Assembly (NCBI GenBank): GCA_002104985.1
Contig: MCGO01000042.1
Coordinates: forward strand, 310,001 to 374,000
Length of the DNA stretch: 64,000 bases
Direction of reading: 5' to 3'
From: Rhizoclosmatium globosum
Lineage: Eukaryota > Chytridiomycota > Chytridiomycetes > Chytridiales > Chytriomycetaceae
The number at the start of each line of letters is the position of its first letter. Position 1 is the stretch's first letter. The notes beneath the pieces were generated by a model. The model had not been told where the DNA came from. It made no database searches and saw only the letters and a program-made list of their open reading frames with translations. This document shows, piece after piece, positions 54,938 through 64,000 of this stretch. The position numbers and the translations under genes are program-made.

Positions 54938-56260
54938 ATGAGTCTCTTGTCAGCGGCCCAAAGTGGATCCGCGGCGCTCGTCCGGGCCGCACTCGCATCG
55001 AGCACACCGGAAGAACTCCGTGCAATTGATCCGGAGAGCGGATTCACGGCCCTCCACTTTGCGTGTTCGAGTGATGATGGTGCTGTCGTCCAAGTTCTTG
55101 TCCAAGTTCTTGTCGAATCCGGAATCGATTTAGCCGCGCGTTCCAAGACCGGAAACACGTGTGCGCACTCGGCGGCTTCAAGTGGCGGCGCAACAGCCCT
55201 CGAAGTTGTTGTGGCAAAAGATGCTTCGTTGGCCGCAAAAACAAACAACTGGAACGAGACGCCGCTGCACTGTGCCGCGGCGGTGAACAACTTCGATGCG
55301 ATTCGCTGTCTTGTAAATGTGTCCGATAATGCTGAATTAAGAGCGGCGAGAGACAGGTGGGGTCGCACGGCCCAGATGGTGGCTGTTCAGCACGGGTACC
55401 TCAAGGCGGCAGAAGCTTGTGCTGTGAATGAATTGGATCAAGTGGATCAAGCAGATCAACCGGATCATGACGATCAAGTGCGTGCTCCTGCTCCAACGAA
55501 GGCATTCACTCAGGAACTCATGCTCACTCTCAATGAACGCCTTGCCCATCCAGAGAATCATGCAGCCAAAGTCGTTGTTCAAGGTATATTCTCGACTCAT
55601 ACGGAAACGGTTGGTGCTCCGATTCCTCCTCCACCCCCACCAACTCCAAATCCTGTTGCAATGCCTGGCCCACCTCCACCACCTCCTGGCCCACCACTAC
55701 CACCTCCTGCTCCATCGCCATCAGCTTCTGTACCTCAACCTTCTATTCCAAAGCCATCTCTCTTTCCCAAACTCAAGCCTACCCCAAAACCCATTCCTTC
55801 CACTCCTCCTTCATCGGAAATAACTGCCGCCCAACTACCAACCACACGCGTTCCAGCCCCTCTATCTCCCTCTGGCAATCCCAAAAAGAGCATCTCTTCT
55901 CAAATTGAATATCCGGGCTCTCTCTCCGCCCTCCAATCCATGCTTGCACAGCCCGATTTCTATTACAGTAACGGTAAAGACTTGTTTGGGTGGACCGCGC
56001 TCCATAAGTATGCTTCTTGGAATCAACCTGATCTCGTGCGTTGTCTCTTGCAGGCTTGTACTCTGGAAGATGTGAATGAGAATGGGAATAGGGATGGGTT
56101 TACGCCGTTGCATTGTGCGTTGGATAATCATGCTGTTGAGTGTGTCGAGTTGTTGGTTCAAGATGGTCGAGTGGATGTGCACACAATCAAAGATGCTCGT
56201 GGGAGAACTTGTTTGGAGTATGCACAACAACTCAAGTTGGATGGGTTCCTTAACAAATAG
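54938..56260 (+). CDS. Ankyrin-repeat protein split by a polyproline linker
   Basis: Intronless, 440 residues. The first ~155 residues hold about four ankyrin repeats (GFTALHFACSSDDGAVVQVL, GNTCAHSAASSGG, NETPLHCAAAVNNFDAIRCL, WGRTAQMVAVQHGYL). A short Asp/Gln repeat (DQVDQADQPDHDDQ) and a polyproline region follow (~225-320; [24 protein letters not shown]), resembling FH1-type profilin-binding sequence. The C-terminal third returns to ankyrin repeats (FGWTALHKYASWNQPDLVRC, DGFTPLHCALDNHAVECVEL). A scaffold or actin-linked role is possible but not shown. The start ATG follows directly after an AT-rich stretch and is divergent from the Gln-rich gene (57 bases apart). Confidence 0.82.
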   Translation: MSLLSAAQSGSAALVRAALASSTPEELRAIDPESGFTALHFACSSDDGAVVQVLVQVLVESGIDLAARSKTGNTCAHSAASSGGATALEVVVAKDASLAAKTNNWNETPLHCAAAVNNFDAIRCLVNVSDNAELRAARDRWGRTAQMVAVQHGYLKAAEACAVNELDQVDQADQPDHDDQVRAPAPTKAFTQELMLTLNERLAHPENHAAKVVVQGIFSTHTETVGAPIPPPPPPTPNPVAMPGPPPPPPGPPLPPPAPSPSASVPQPSIPKPSLFPKLKPTPKPIPSTPPSSEITAAQLPTTRVPAPLSPSGNPKKSISSQIEYPGSLSALQSMLAQPDFYYSNGKDLFGWTALHKYASWNQPDLVRCLLQACTLEDVNENGNRDGFTPLHCALDNHAVECVELLVQDGRVDVHTIKDARGRTCLEYAQQLKLDGFLNK

Positions 56261-56356
56261 AGTAATTAGATTATTATTTTTATATCCTATATTTAAAGCT
56301 GGATAATCATCATTTGATTCGTGTGGAGAAACGAGTCCCTTAAAAAAACCCTTAAA

Positions 56357-58704
56357 ATGGGAATTGGTTCCAGCAAGGAGAAAGGGAGAGTGTCCCTCGA
56401 CGTATCGGCTCTCAACTGCATGGCGAAGGACGAATCTGAAGCAAGCAATGTTACCGCTACTCCACGGGCCTTGGATCCACCTGATGGTATGGCAAGCAAG
56501 GAGGCCAATGACACTGTAATTGGTCAAAACGCAGCCACCCCCAATACCTTTAACTGTATGGCATGCGTTCCAAACAAGCCAGATTCATACAGCATCAGCA
56601 TTACCGGAAACGCACTGAGTCCGGCAGCTGAACAGCGGGGTAAGAAGGCACTTAGTCCCCACTTCCCCCACTCATCGATCGTCTCGCTGCGTGTCTGGTC
56701 CTCTGCGACCAATTCATTTGTTCGGATCCGTGTTGGAGACGGCGTCTTCGACGATGTTCGGCTGATCGCCGTGTCGCATACCTGGAAAGGCGCCGTTGAT
56801 GAAGGGACTGTTGATTTGCCGTGGAATGCTGAGGCTTACACTGCTACCATCTTCAGGTATGATCAATCAGCATTACTTTGCTTTTACTAATGGTTGTTTG
56901 GTATAGGGCTGCTGCCAGTCTCGCATTAAGTGCAAATTGGCCCAATTATTACTTGTGGCTCGATTACCTCTGCACTGACCAGACAAACAAGTTTGAAACA
57001 AGAGAAGCCACATTCAAGATGGCCTGGGTCTACTCAGCTGCTGACGTGACCCTTGTTGTCCTTGATGAAAGCCTCCCCCACACTCATCCTGACTTCTGGT
57101 CCAACCGTGTTTGGACACTTCAAGAAGAAACCCTGTCCAAGAAGATGATTTTTATCAATCGACAGGGCTGTCAAGTGGAGACAAATGAAAGAGAAGCAGA
57201 TTTTGAAACTGATCCTTCAGGTGATACTGTTGAAGAACCATACTATGTGCACACACTCCCAATGTGGAATGGAGCAGAAAACATCAAAGTTGCTGAGAAT
57301 CAAGGTCAAATGCCATTCTCTAAGTTCTGGCCCATTGTCCAAGGCAGATATGGGGGATGGGCCTGTGACCGCATTTATGCATCCCAATATTGTTCTCTCA
57401 TAGAACCCAAGCTTGAAATTCGCTATGATTTGGATTATCACTTGGTTCTTGCTGCATACCTTCAAAAACTTATTCAAGACAAAGATTTTTCTTGCACAGG
57501 TATTTCTGTGGATTGTCCTGTTCCTGGATGGGGATGTACAACTGTATTTGGTTCGACTAAGGAATGGAGTAACTTTGAAGTGGATGTAGCTTTGGGGTTT
57601 GTTGGAGGATTTGGACTATCTGAAGATGTGGTACAAACTGATGAAAAAGGTTGGAGCAAAAATCTATCCTTTCCAAAAGAACCAGTGATGGGCCTTGTTA
57701 TTGATAGGACAGTAGTACTTGCTCAAGTCCAATTTGATAGCTTGTTTCAGCATCATATCTCATTTCTTGATGCAATCCAAGTTGAGGGGGCAAAAACTGA
57801 CTTACAGTCTTCCCTTCACAAGTTGAAAACTAAAAACGTGGCAATTGCCTTATTTTCAGTCTATTGGACATTGGTCAAGTTTGAAACTACAATAGATCCA
57901 GCCTCAAGACAATATGAAGAATCTGTTGAAGAGCTTTTGGGGAAGCTACATGATTATAATTCTACAGCTACAGCCTATTCAAACAATTTCCTCATGACAA
58001 GGCTTAAATCTGGAACATCAGGAACAATTGAGCATGAATTGTTTGAAGAGTTACAACAAGCAATTCAGTTACAAACTATTTCTGAACAAGCTGATGCAAT
58101 TTTAGAGATCATAGCCCTGCTTTTATGTGGTGAAGAGTACAGCAAAGACTGCTGCCAAGGAATTTATTCAATTTTACTCAACTCAAAAGGAGTATGGATC
58201 TCCAAGGAACCCTCACCCAATTCAAAACCAGGTGAATTCATTACAATTGCTAAGTTTAGTGACATTGTAGATGATTTGATTCTATACAATTACGCTGGTG
58301 ATTCAATAGAAGAAGCCAGTCTGGTTTCTCGTTACTGGCCTGCCTACCCAGCTCTTGAAATGAGAAATACTCCAATTTCATCCAGGACACAAACCTTTGC
58401 TGCAGTTAATAATGTACTCACTAAAAACAAAAGAAAATCCCGTCTCTGGACAGGTGTCAGAGGACTGGGTTCTAAGATTTTGTTTAAGAATTCATATATT
58501 GAATCGTTTCTTTGGTGTTGTGCAGAATTGAAAGAATCTGGCTGTTTGCATGATATCTTGCCAGTGTACGAGTACTTGTATACTTCCATAGTTTCTTTGA
58601 GTAATATCTGGGATGGGGATCAACCAGGTGATGAGTTCAAGGCCATTCCAAAAGATATTGGGTGGAATATAGTTCGTGGATGCTATGATTGGAAAGAAAA
58701 TTGA
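56357..58704 (+). CDS. HET-domain-like protein with N-myristoylation-type start
   Basis: Two exons (56357-56856, 56907-58704), 765 residues. The HET (heterokaryon incompatibility) signatures are recognisable: RLIAVSHTWKG (~135), YYLWLDYLCTDQTN (~183), FKMAWVYSAADVTLVVLDES (~205) and RVWTLQEETLSKKMIF (~237). In filamentous fungi such domains trigger cell death after non-self recognition, and HET resembles TIR domains; a role here is inference. The remaining ~500 residues are mostly helical with no recognised domain. The start MGIGSSKEK fits the N-myristoylation consensus (Gly2, Ser6) with nearby Lys, so membrane anchoring is plausible. A chytrid does not form heterokaryons in the classical way, hence a different immune or signalling role is possible. 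It borders a transposon-rich segment. Confidence 0.78.
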
Positions 58705-59122
58705 ATTTTGAATGGTGATGATAACCAGTTGCCACTGACTTGACTCATAAAGTTTGGCAAAAGTTTTTGAATGAATTTTTTTTTGTATTTCATAAAATAA
58801 AAGTTAGGATTAAGGTTTATACCCTTAGTGTTGGGATGGGTTAAGATGGTCAACTGGACCATACCTTCATAAATGGTCAAAACAACCAATATAACTCTTA
58901 TTTTAACCTCAAAAAATGCTGTTAAGTGTTTTTTGGGGCCAAGTTTTAATTTGGGTTAAGTGTTGCAGACGCAGATGCTCAACAAAGATGCAGACGCAGA
59001 CGCTCAAAAAGAGTTCAAGTTAAAGGACAAGAACGAGAAGATGGATCAAGAAGAAAGGTATGAATCCATCGAGAATAGGAGCAGTGATTTGAAATTTCAG
59101 AGTGAGAACAAGAGTGGGTCAA
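58705..59122. other. Transition into transposon-rich region
   Basis: AT-rich 3' flank of the HET-like gene, then a short charged reading frame from about 58969 (MLNKDADADAQKEFKLKDKNEK...) with a GCAGACGC repeat. The frame runs into the retrotransposon and has no recognisable family, so it is probably not a complete gene. Confidence 0.4.
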
Positions 59123-59135
59123 GGTTAGGGTTAGG
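59123..59135 (+). repeat. Interstitial telomere-like repeat at 5' edge of retrotransposon copy 1
   Basis: GGTTAGGGTTAGG, two copies of the TTAGGG-type telomere repeat, directly precede the first base shared with the second retrotransposon copy (TCCTCAGGTGATG). Confidence 0.8.
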
Positions 59136-60093
59136 TCCTCAGGTGATGAAGGAAACTTGGCTGTTAAAGTTTTTCACTATGCTATTCAGCCTGCTAGAAC
59201 ACCTCACAAGAATTCACTCCCAAAGCTTGCCATGCAGAACTCACTCTGGAACCATCCAGAAATCAACAAGCCCCACCCGCAACTGCAACGTGCACCTCTT
59301 GCAGCCCAAGCAACACGACCTCTGCCTCTCCTGGAAAAGCAGAAACTGAAGAAGCAATCAATTGTGGACTTGGCGGACGCAAAGCCTGGAGGAGTTGGGG
59401 ATGCAATTGAAGTTACCATGTCTGATCGAGTCAGGCCCTTTCTGCAGCCCAAATCTGGAATTTCAAGAGAAGACCGGTGGCTTTTACTTCAGTGGACTCT
59501 AGGCGCAGTGACACGTCATGAAGAATGCAAAAAATGTACTGATATGCTTACCAGGGCCCATGCTGCTACATGTTCTGGTGCTGACCTGTTGCTCAAGACT
59601 CTCCATGAAGATGTTCCACCACCACTTTGCAGGAGACACACTCGTATCGATGCTGTTCTGAACAAGTACCGCTCTGTTGCTCCAAGTAAATCCACTGCCT
59701 ATTCAAGCTGTCTGATTGCCATCAAGCTGATTCTCACCAAGTGCCGAGGACTGCGCAGACGCCAAGAGGATGGCTACTGGACCAACCAAGACCAGTCTGA
59801 CAACGAGGAGCCACCACCAAGACCAGCTGCACCGCCACCGCCAAGATCTGCAGCCTCTATGATTCGCTCAGCAAGAAGTGCCAGGCTGGCCCAAGAAAGA
59901 AACAGACTGCGTGGGAGACCACCAAACCGCCCTAGGGATGTAGGAGGAGAAGGATGAGTTGCAGGGAGGATGTGTATTGGATATATTAGACAGGATGAGT
60001 TGATGTGTGTGTGATCATGATTGGAAGTGAAATTATGGGATATGAATTATATTGAATTGGTTGAACATGCGTGAATAAACTGCCATTGATACC
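59136..60093 (+). mobile_element. 5'-truncated non-LTR retrotransposon, copy 1 (C-terminal part of RT protein and 3' UTR)
   Basis: Homologous over about 750 bases to 61458-62180. The open frame runs to 59957 and encodes only the end of the reverse-transcriptase polyprotein: LAVKVFHYAIQPARTPHK, SDRVRPFLQPKSGISRED and a C-terminal zinc knuckle CKKCTDMLTRAHAATC (C-x2-C-x7-H-x3-C), then an Arg-rich end (GRPPNRPRDVGGEG). 59958-60093 is the probable 3' UTR; no poly(A) tail is seen. Non-LTR elements are often 5'-truncated on insertion. The RT core is missing, so this copy cannot move by itself. Confidence 0.82.
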
Positions 60094-60105
60094 GTTAGGG
60101 TTAGG
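60094..60105 (+). repeat. Interstitial telomere-like repeat between retrotransposon copies
   Basis: GTTAGGGTTAGG, the same 12 bases as before copy 1, sits between the 3' end of copy 1 and the first base of copy 2. Confidence 0.8.
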
Positions 60106-61642
60106 CAGAGGACAACCTGCGCGACTGTTCAACTTCAAAAGTACTGCCCAGCTGGTTACTGAAGAGTCTGTGGAAGCAACCATGAAGAGACTGCCACTTG
60201 GAAAGGCCTCTGGACCAGACAACATTCCTGCCGAGCTCATCTACTATGGAGGTTCAGCAATGGTAAGAGTGTTCACCAAATTCTTGACTCTTGTACACAA
60301 GACATCTACTATTCCTTCTGAATGGAGGAATGCCACCATTGTCCCAGTATACAAGAACAAGGGCTCTCCTTCTGACATTGCCATGCACCGCCCGATTGCT
60401 CTCACCTGCACTGGACGCCGCCTCTATGAACGTGTCCTGCTGCCAGAACTTGTGCACCTAGCCATAGCAACGTTAGATGACACTCAAGCTGGTTTCCGCC
60501 CCTCCCGTTCCACCTTGGATCAAGTCATGGTATCGCACGAAATCCTGTCTGGTGCCAAGGAAGCTTTTGCAGTGTTGCTGGACCTGAAGGCTGCATATGA
60601 TATGGTGGACAGGGACATTCTTTGGAAAGAGCTGGAGACATACTTTGGAGTATCAGCTGCAGCCATTCAACGTCTTCAGGATCTGTTTGACAAGAATCAG
60701 AGTATGCTGGTTGTTGCTGGAAAGATGAGTATTCCCATACCCAATGCTCGTGGTTTACTCCAAGGGTCTACCCTCTCACCTATCCTCTTCAACTTCTTCA
60801 TTGATCCTCTCTGCAGAAGACTCAAGGCCATAGAAATGCCCACCATTGCAGTCCATGGAGTACGTGTGAATCGGTTGTTGTTTGCAGATGACACTTCTCT
60901 GGTGGCATCAAACACAAGAGACATGGCCAAGTTGCTCAAGACCTGCGAAGACTGGAGTAGGAACGTTGGCATGCAGTTTGCACCTCAGAAATGTGTTGTA
61001 CTTGGGCCACCAATCAACAGGAGAGACGTTGCCTTGAAGATGTATGGAGTGGATCTGCCTTCAGAGACTAGTGCATTGTATCTTGGAGTCCCCTTCAACT
61101 CTTCAGGAATCTGCTGGAAAGAGATGGTATTGGCAAGAACTTCTAAAGCCAAACAGGTCATTGCTTCTCTTGCTCCCATTGGATTCAATGCCAGAGGTTG
61201 GGCCCCTGCTGCTTCAGCCAGAATCTGCAAGGCTTTCATCCGTCCTGTCATGGAGTATGGTCTTGCTCTCTATGGTCATGGCATGCCAGCCAATCTGTTG
61301 ACCTACTATGAGCGAGTCCAAACTATGGCACTGCGAACATTGACATCGACTCCAAGAAACACATCCAAGGTTGCTCTCATGAAGTTACTCCAAGTGGAAC
61401 CTATGGCTTATCGTGCAAAGATACTGAACTTGAATTGGGCTGCTCGTCTCAACTCCTCAGGTGATGAAGGAAACTTGGCTGTTAAAGTTTTTCACTATGC
61501 TATTCAGCCTGCTAGAACACCTCACAAGATTTCACTCCCAAAGCTTGCCATGCAGAACTCACTCTGGAACCATCCAGAAATCAACAAGCCCCACCCGCAA
61601 CTGCAACCTGCACCTCTTGCACACGACCTCTGCCTCTCCTAG
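60106..61642 (+). pseudogene. Reverse-transcriptase fragment of the non-LTR element
   Basis: Open frame of about 510 residues with the palm and fingers motifs of non-LTR reverse transcriptases (FADD box, QGSTLSP box). No start codon belongs to it; an upstream ATG read through the telomere-like repeat is likely incidental. Truncated at both ends as described for the element. Confidence 0.85.
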
Positions 61643-62180
61643 AAAAGCAGAAACTGAAGAAGCAAGCAATTGTGGACTTGGCTGATCCAAAACCTGGGGG
61701 AGTTGGGGATGCAATTGAAGTTACCATGTCTGATCGAGTCAGGCCCTTTCTGCAGCCCAAATCTGGAATTTCAAGAGAAGACCAGTGGCTCTTACTTCAG
61801 TGGACTCTAGGCGCAGTGACTCGTCATGAAGAATGCAAAAAATGTACTGATATGCTTACCAGGGCCCATGCTGCTACATGTTCTGGTGCTGACCTGTTGC
61901 TCAAGACTCTCCATGAAGATGTTCCACCACCACTTTGCAGGAGACACACTCGTATTGATGCTGTTCTGAACAAGTACCGCTCTGTTGCTCCAAGTAAATC
62001 CACTGCCTATTCAAGCTGTCTGATTGCCATCAAGATGATTCTTACCAAGTGCCGAGGACTGCGCAGACGCCAAGAGGATGGCTACTGGACCAACCAAGAC
62101 CAGTCTGACAACGAGGAGCCACCACCAAGACCAGCTGCACCGCCACCGCCAAGATCTGCTGCTTCCATGATTCGCTCAGC
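60106..62180 (+). mobile_element. 5'-truncated non-LTR retrotransposon, copy 2 (reverse transcriptase)
   Basis: It starts inside the coding region, just upstream of the RT core, and ends without 3' UTR at about 62180, where similarity to copy 1 stops in SAASMIRSA. The RT frame runs to 61642: GKASGPDNIPAEL, YKNKGSP.., HRPIALT, DLKAAYDMVDRDILW (catalytic Asp), QGSTLSPILFNFFID, LLFADDTSLVA (catalytic FADD) and LYLGV, with the thumb region after. Relative to copy 1, a 10-base deletion near 61621 shifts the frame and ends the protein at 61642; the original frame resumes at 61672-62180. So this copy is also defective. The endonuclease and any first ORF are absent. Clade not assigned. Confidence 0.85.
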
Positions 62181-62190
62181 TTCGCAGCTG

Positions 62191-62346
62191 AATCCTCCCA
62201 ATCCTCCCAATCCCCGGATTGGTGCGTTTTCCCCCAGATAAAAAACGTGAATCCTCGTGAATCCACCAAATCCTCGCCAATCCCGCCAATCCCGGGATTC
62301 GTCGATTTTTCCCCAGATAAAGACCACAAATCCAAACGAATTGGGG
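62191..62346. repeat. Imperfect ~78-base direct repeat with internal hairpins
   Basis: Two copies, starting at 62191 and 62269. Each begins AATCCTC(C/G)C, passes through an inverted repeat (CCAATCC CC GGATTGG in the first; AATCCCGGGATT in the second) and ends TTTTTCCCCAGATAAA-like. It lies between the retrotransposon and the transposase gene, in an AATCC-rich stretch. Could be subterminal repeats of the transposon or a leader region. Confidence 0.7.
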
Positions 62347-62516
62347 CGAATCCTTGAACCATCCAATCCGGCTCCAATCTCGCCCGAATCCCGCAGTTTC
62401 ACCACAGGGAAATGAATCGGGGTCTGGAGAGTGATTCGTCGAATCTTCTTGTGAGATTGGTGCAAACAAAGTAAAATAACAGTAAAATAACTCATTCTTT
62501 TTTAATTTTTTCAAGG

Positions 62517-63558
62517 ATGGCCAATCCAAATGGCCTCAACCTGCCTCACCACTTGATGCAACTCTTCTTTGACAGTGAATCTGAAAGCAGTGACTCCGAG
62601 AGCAGTTTTACTGGTTCTGCAGGACCCCGGTACGTGCTGGGTTATTTTACTTGACTGAGCTGTCAACTTTAGCATCAATCCCATGGCTTTGTGCTTCTTT
62701 GATTTGGACTCTGAGGACAGTTCAGGCGTTCGTGGAGAAGACAGTATAAAGGCTGTGGAGTGGAGAAACCAGTTGTTTCCTTCATTCACTTCTGAGCAAT
62801 TCCGCCGCGAGTTCCGTGTCACAAGAGCTACCTTTGACTTTATTCTCTCACGTATTCGCTCTGATCTCGAGAAGAAAGCTCATGAAGATAAGCGTGGAAA
62901 GCCTCGCACACCTGCACAGTTTCAACTTGGAATGCTCTTGTATTACGTTGCTACAGGGCAACCTTTGCGAACTGTTGGCCAGTTATTTGCCTATGGAGAA
63001 ACTACAGCTGGGGACTCAGTACGTAGGTGTACACAAGCTGTGATTGACGTGTTGCAGACAGTGATTCATTTGCCAAGGAATGGCAATGAATGGAAGACTG
63101 TCGCATCCAAATTTAGTGCACTTGCCGGAATTCCCAACGTCGGCTTGGCAATGGATGGATCGTATATTTTGTGCCGTGCACCATCAGAGCAATTGACAGT
63201 GCCTGGTGGTCCATATGTGACAAAAGACTTCTGGTGCCACAAGGGATTCTATGCAATTCTGCTCTTGGCTGCCTGTGACGCAGATTACATGTTCCGATTT
63301 GTGGATGTTGGTTGGCCTGGAGGCACATCAGATTCCGCTGCGTACGAGAGGAGTGAGTTGGGAAGCATCGCAAAATTTTCCTTTATTGAATATCTGTTGG
63401 GTCAGCACGGGGTATCAGTGCGGGTTTTGTACCACTTTGGGTGGTACTGCCATACAGGGTTCATGTGTCTTATGGGATCGGAACAAACCACGGGATTGGT
63501 ACTTGCTTGGAAAGGAACACAATTAATACACCAGCTTGCAAAACAGTGCGGGTTTTGA
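62517..63558 (+). pseudogene. PIF/Harbinger-type (DDE_Tnp_4/HARBI1-like) transposase, probably degenerate
   Basis: Two exons (62517-62629, 62673-63558). It starts MANPNGLNLPHHLMQLFF, has an acidic Ser-rich stretch, a helical DNA-binding-like region (FRREFRVTRATFDFILSRI, then LYYVATGQPLRTVGQLF), then the nuclease core. First Asp lies in VGLAMDGSYI, second in VGWPGGTSDSAAY, as in HARBI1 relatives (AIDG; WPGS.HDS). After ERSELGSIAKF the usual YLLGD.GY segment and the third acidic residue are not found in this frame. A partly matching DWYLLGKEHN lies in another frame (63490-63526). So either a further intron is missed or the 3' end has decayed. No terminal inverted repeats identified. Confidence 0.72.
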
Positions 63559-64000
63559 GACCTGCGTGGCTTGGGCACTTGTTACAAAATTTGCGTGTTT
63601 TTAATGGTCGGCATTGAACCAGTGCTCACCAGTGCTTTGGTGGTTGAAGGTCGTACTACAAATCAATGGTACTTGGCGGTTAGAAGGTGTCAGACATGTT
63701 CCAAATATTAAAACTGTACGTTATACAGACTTGGTGCTCGCCCAGTGGACCTGCAATAATAACAACATTCACCGAAGACGTACGAATTTGGCACATTCTA
63801 CCAACTTAACACTTTCTATAAAGTTCATACATGATTTCCAGACAATGCAGCTCTAGTGCCTTATACATAAACAATACAAAATACAGGTAATATGCTTTAC
63901 TTGTACAATCCATACTCTCGCAAGAATGGTGCAAAATGAGAAACCATGCAACTCACCTTTCCACGGATCGTTCCTTATACTGCTCCAAATCACCCCATTC
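63559..64000. other. Window end, probable transposon remnant
   Basis: No clear gene. The stretch downstream of the transposase has short frames without recognised similarity and ends in AT-rich sequence. It may hold the element's 3' terminus. Confidence 0.35.

Noticed and set aside
1..64000. CRISPR arrays, operons, Shine-Dalgarno sites or bacterial origin
   Set aside because: Genes carry spliceosomal introns and eukaryotic families; no regularly spaced short repeats were seen.

Overview
The window is nuclear DNA of a eukaryote with compact genes and many short introns (mostly about 45-95 bases, GT..AG, acceptors often AAG or TAG). The gene set points to a zoosporic (flagellated) fungus, most likely a chytrid. 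A sperm-tail PG-rich repeat protein and an axonemal dynein light intermediate chain imply a cilium, while RMT2, Def1, an FPK1/NRC-2-type kinase and a HET-like protein are fungal in character. The species is not determined. Splice models below were built by hand from reading frame, GT/AG sites and family resemblance; no transcript data were available.

Layout. 1-7.5 kb: RNase P/MRP subunit Pop4, two cilium genes (PG-rich repeat protein and DNALI1) and three tandem paralogous membrane proteins. 7.5-12.6 kb: an ACAD10/11-type acyl-CoA dehydrogenase, an LDAH-type lipid-droplet hydrolase and a DDX47/Rrp3 DEAD-box helicase. 12.1-33.7 kb: a 7.2-kb segment present three times in direct tandem (12084-19263, 19264-26460, 26461-33651). 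Each unit carries a small zinc-finger gene, a divergently transcribed 916-residue protein made of two homologous Cys-rich modules (family not recognised), a second LDAH-type gene, and the 3' part of an SLC9B-type antiporter. One intact helicase remains at the left edge and one intact antiporter at the right edge; each internal junction fuses a helicase 5' fragment to an antiporter fragment.

34.6-58.7 kb is single-copy: F-box/LRR protein, paraoxonase-like protein, RGS protein with a split domain, Def1, CLEC16A, RMT2, FPK1-like kinase, NPC2-like ML protein, several unrecognised proteins, an ankyrin/polyproline protein, and a HET-like protein with an N-myristoylation-type N terminus. 58.9-64 kb is transposon-derived: two 5'-truncated, head-to-tail copies of one non-LTR retrotransposon, each directly preceded by the telomere-like sequence GTTAGGGTTAGG, then a short direct repeat and a PIF/Harbinger-type transposase gene that looks degenerate at its 3' end.

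The most unusual parts are the recent 7.2-kb triplication with its two-module Cys-rich gene family and mosaic divergence, and the telomere-repeat-separated retrotransposon pair.
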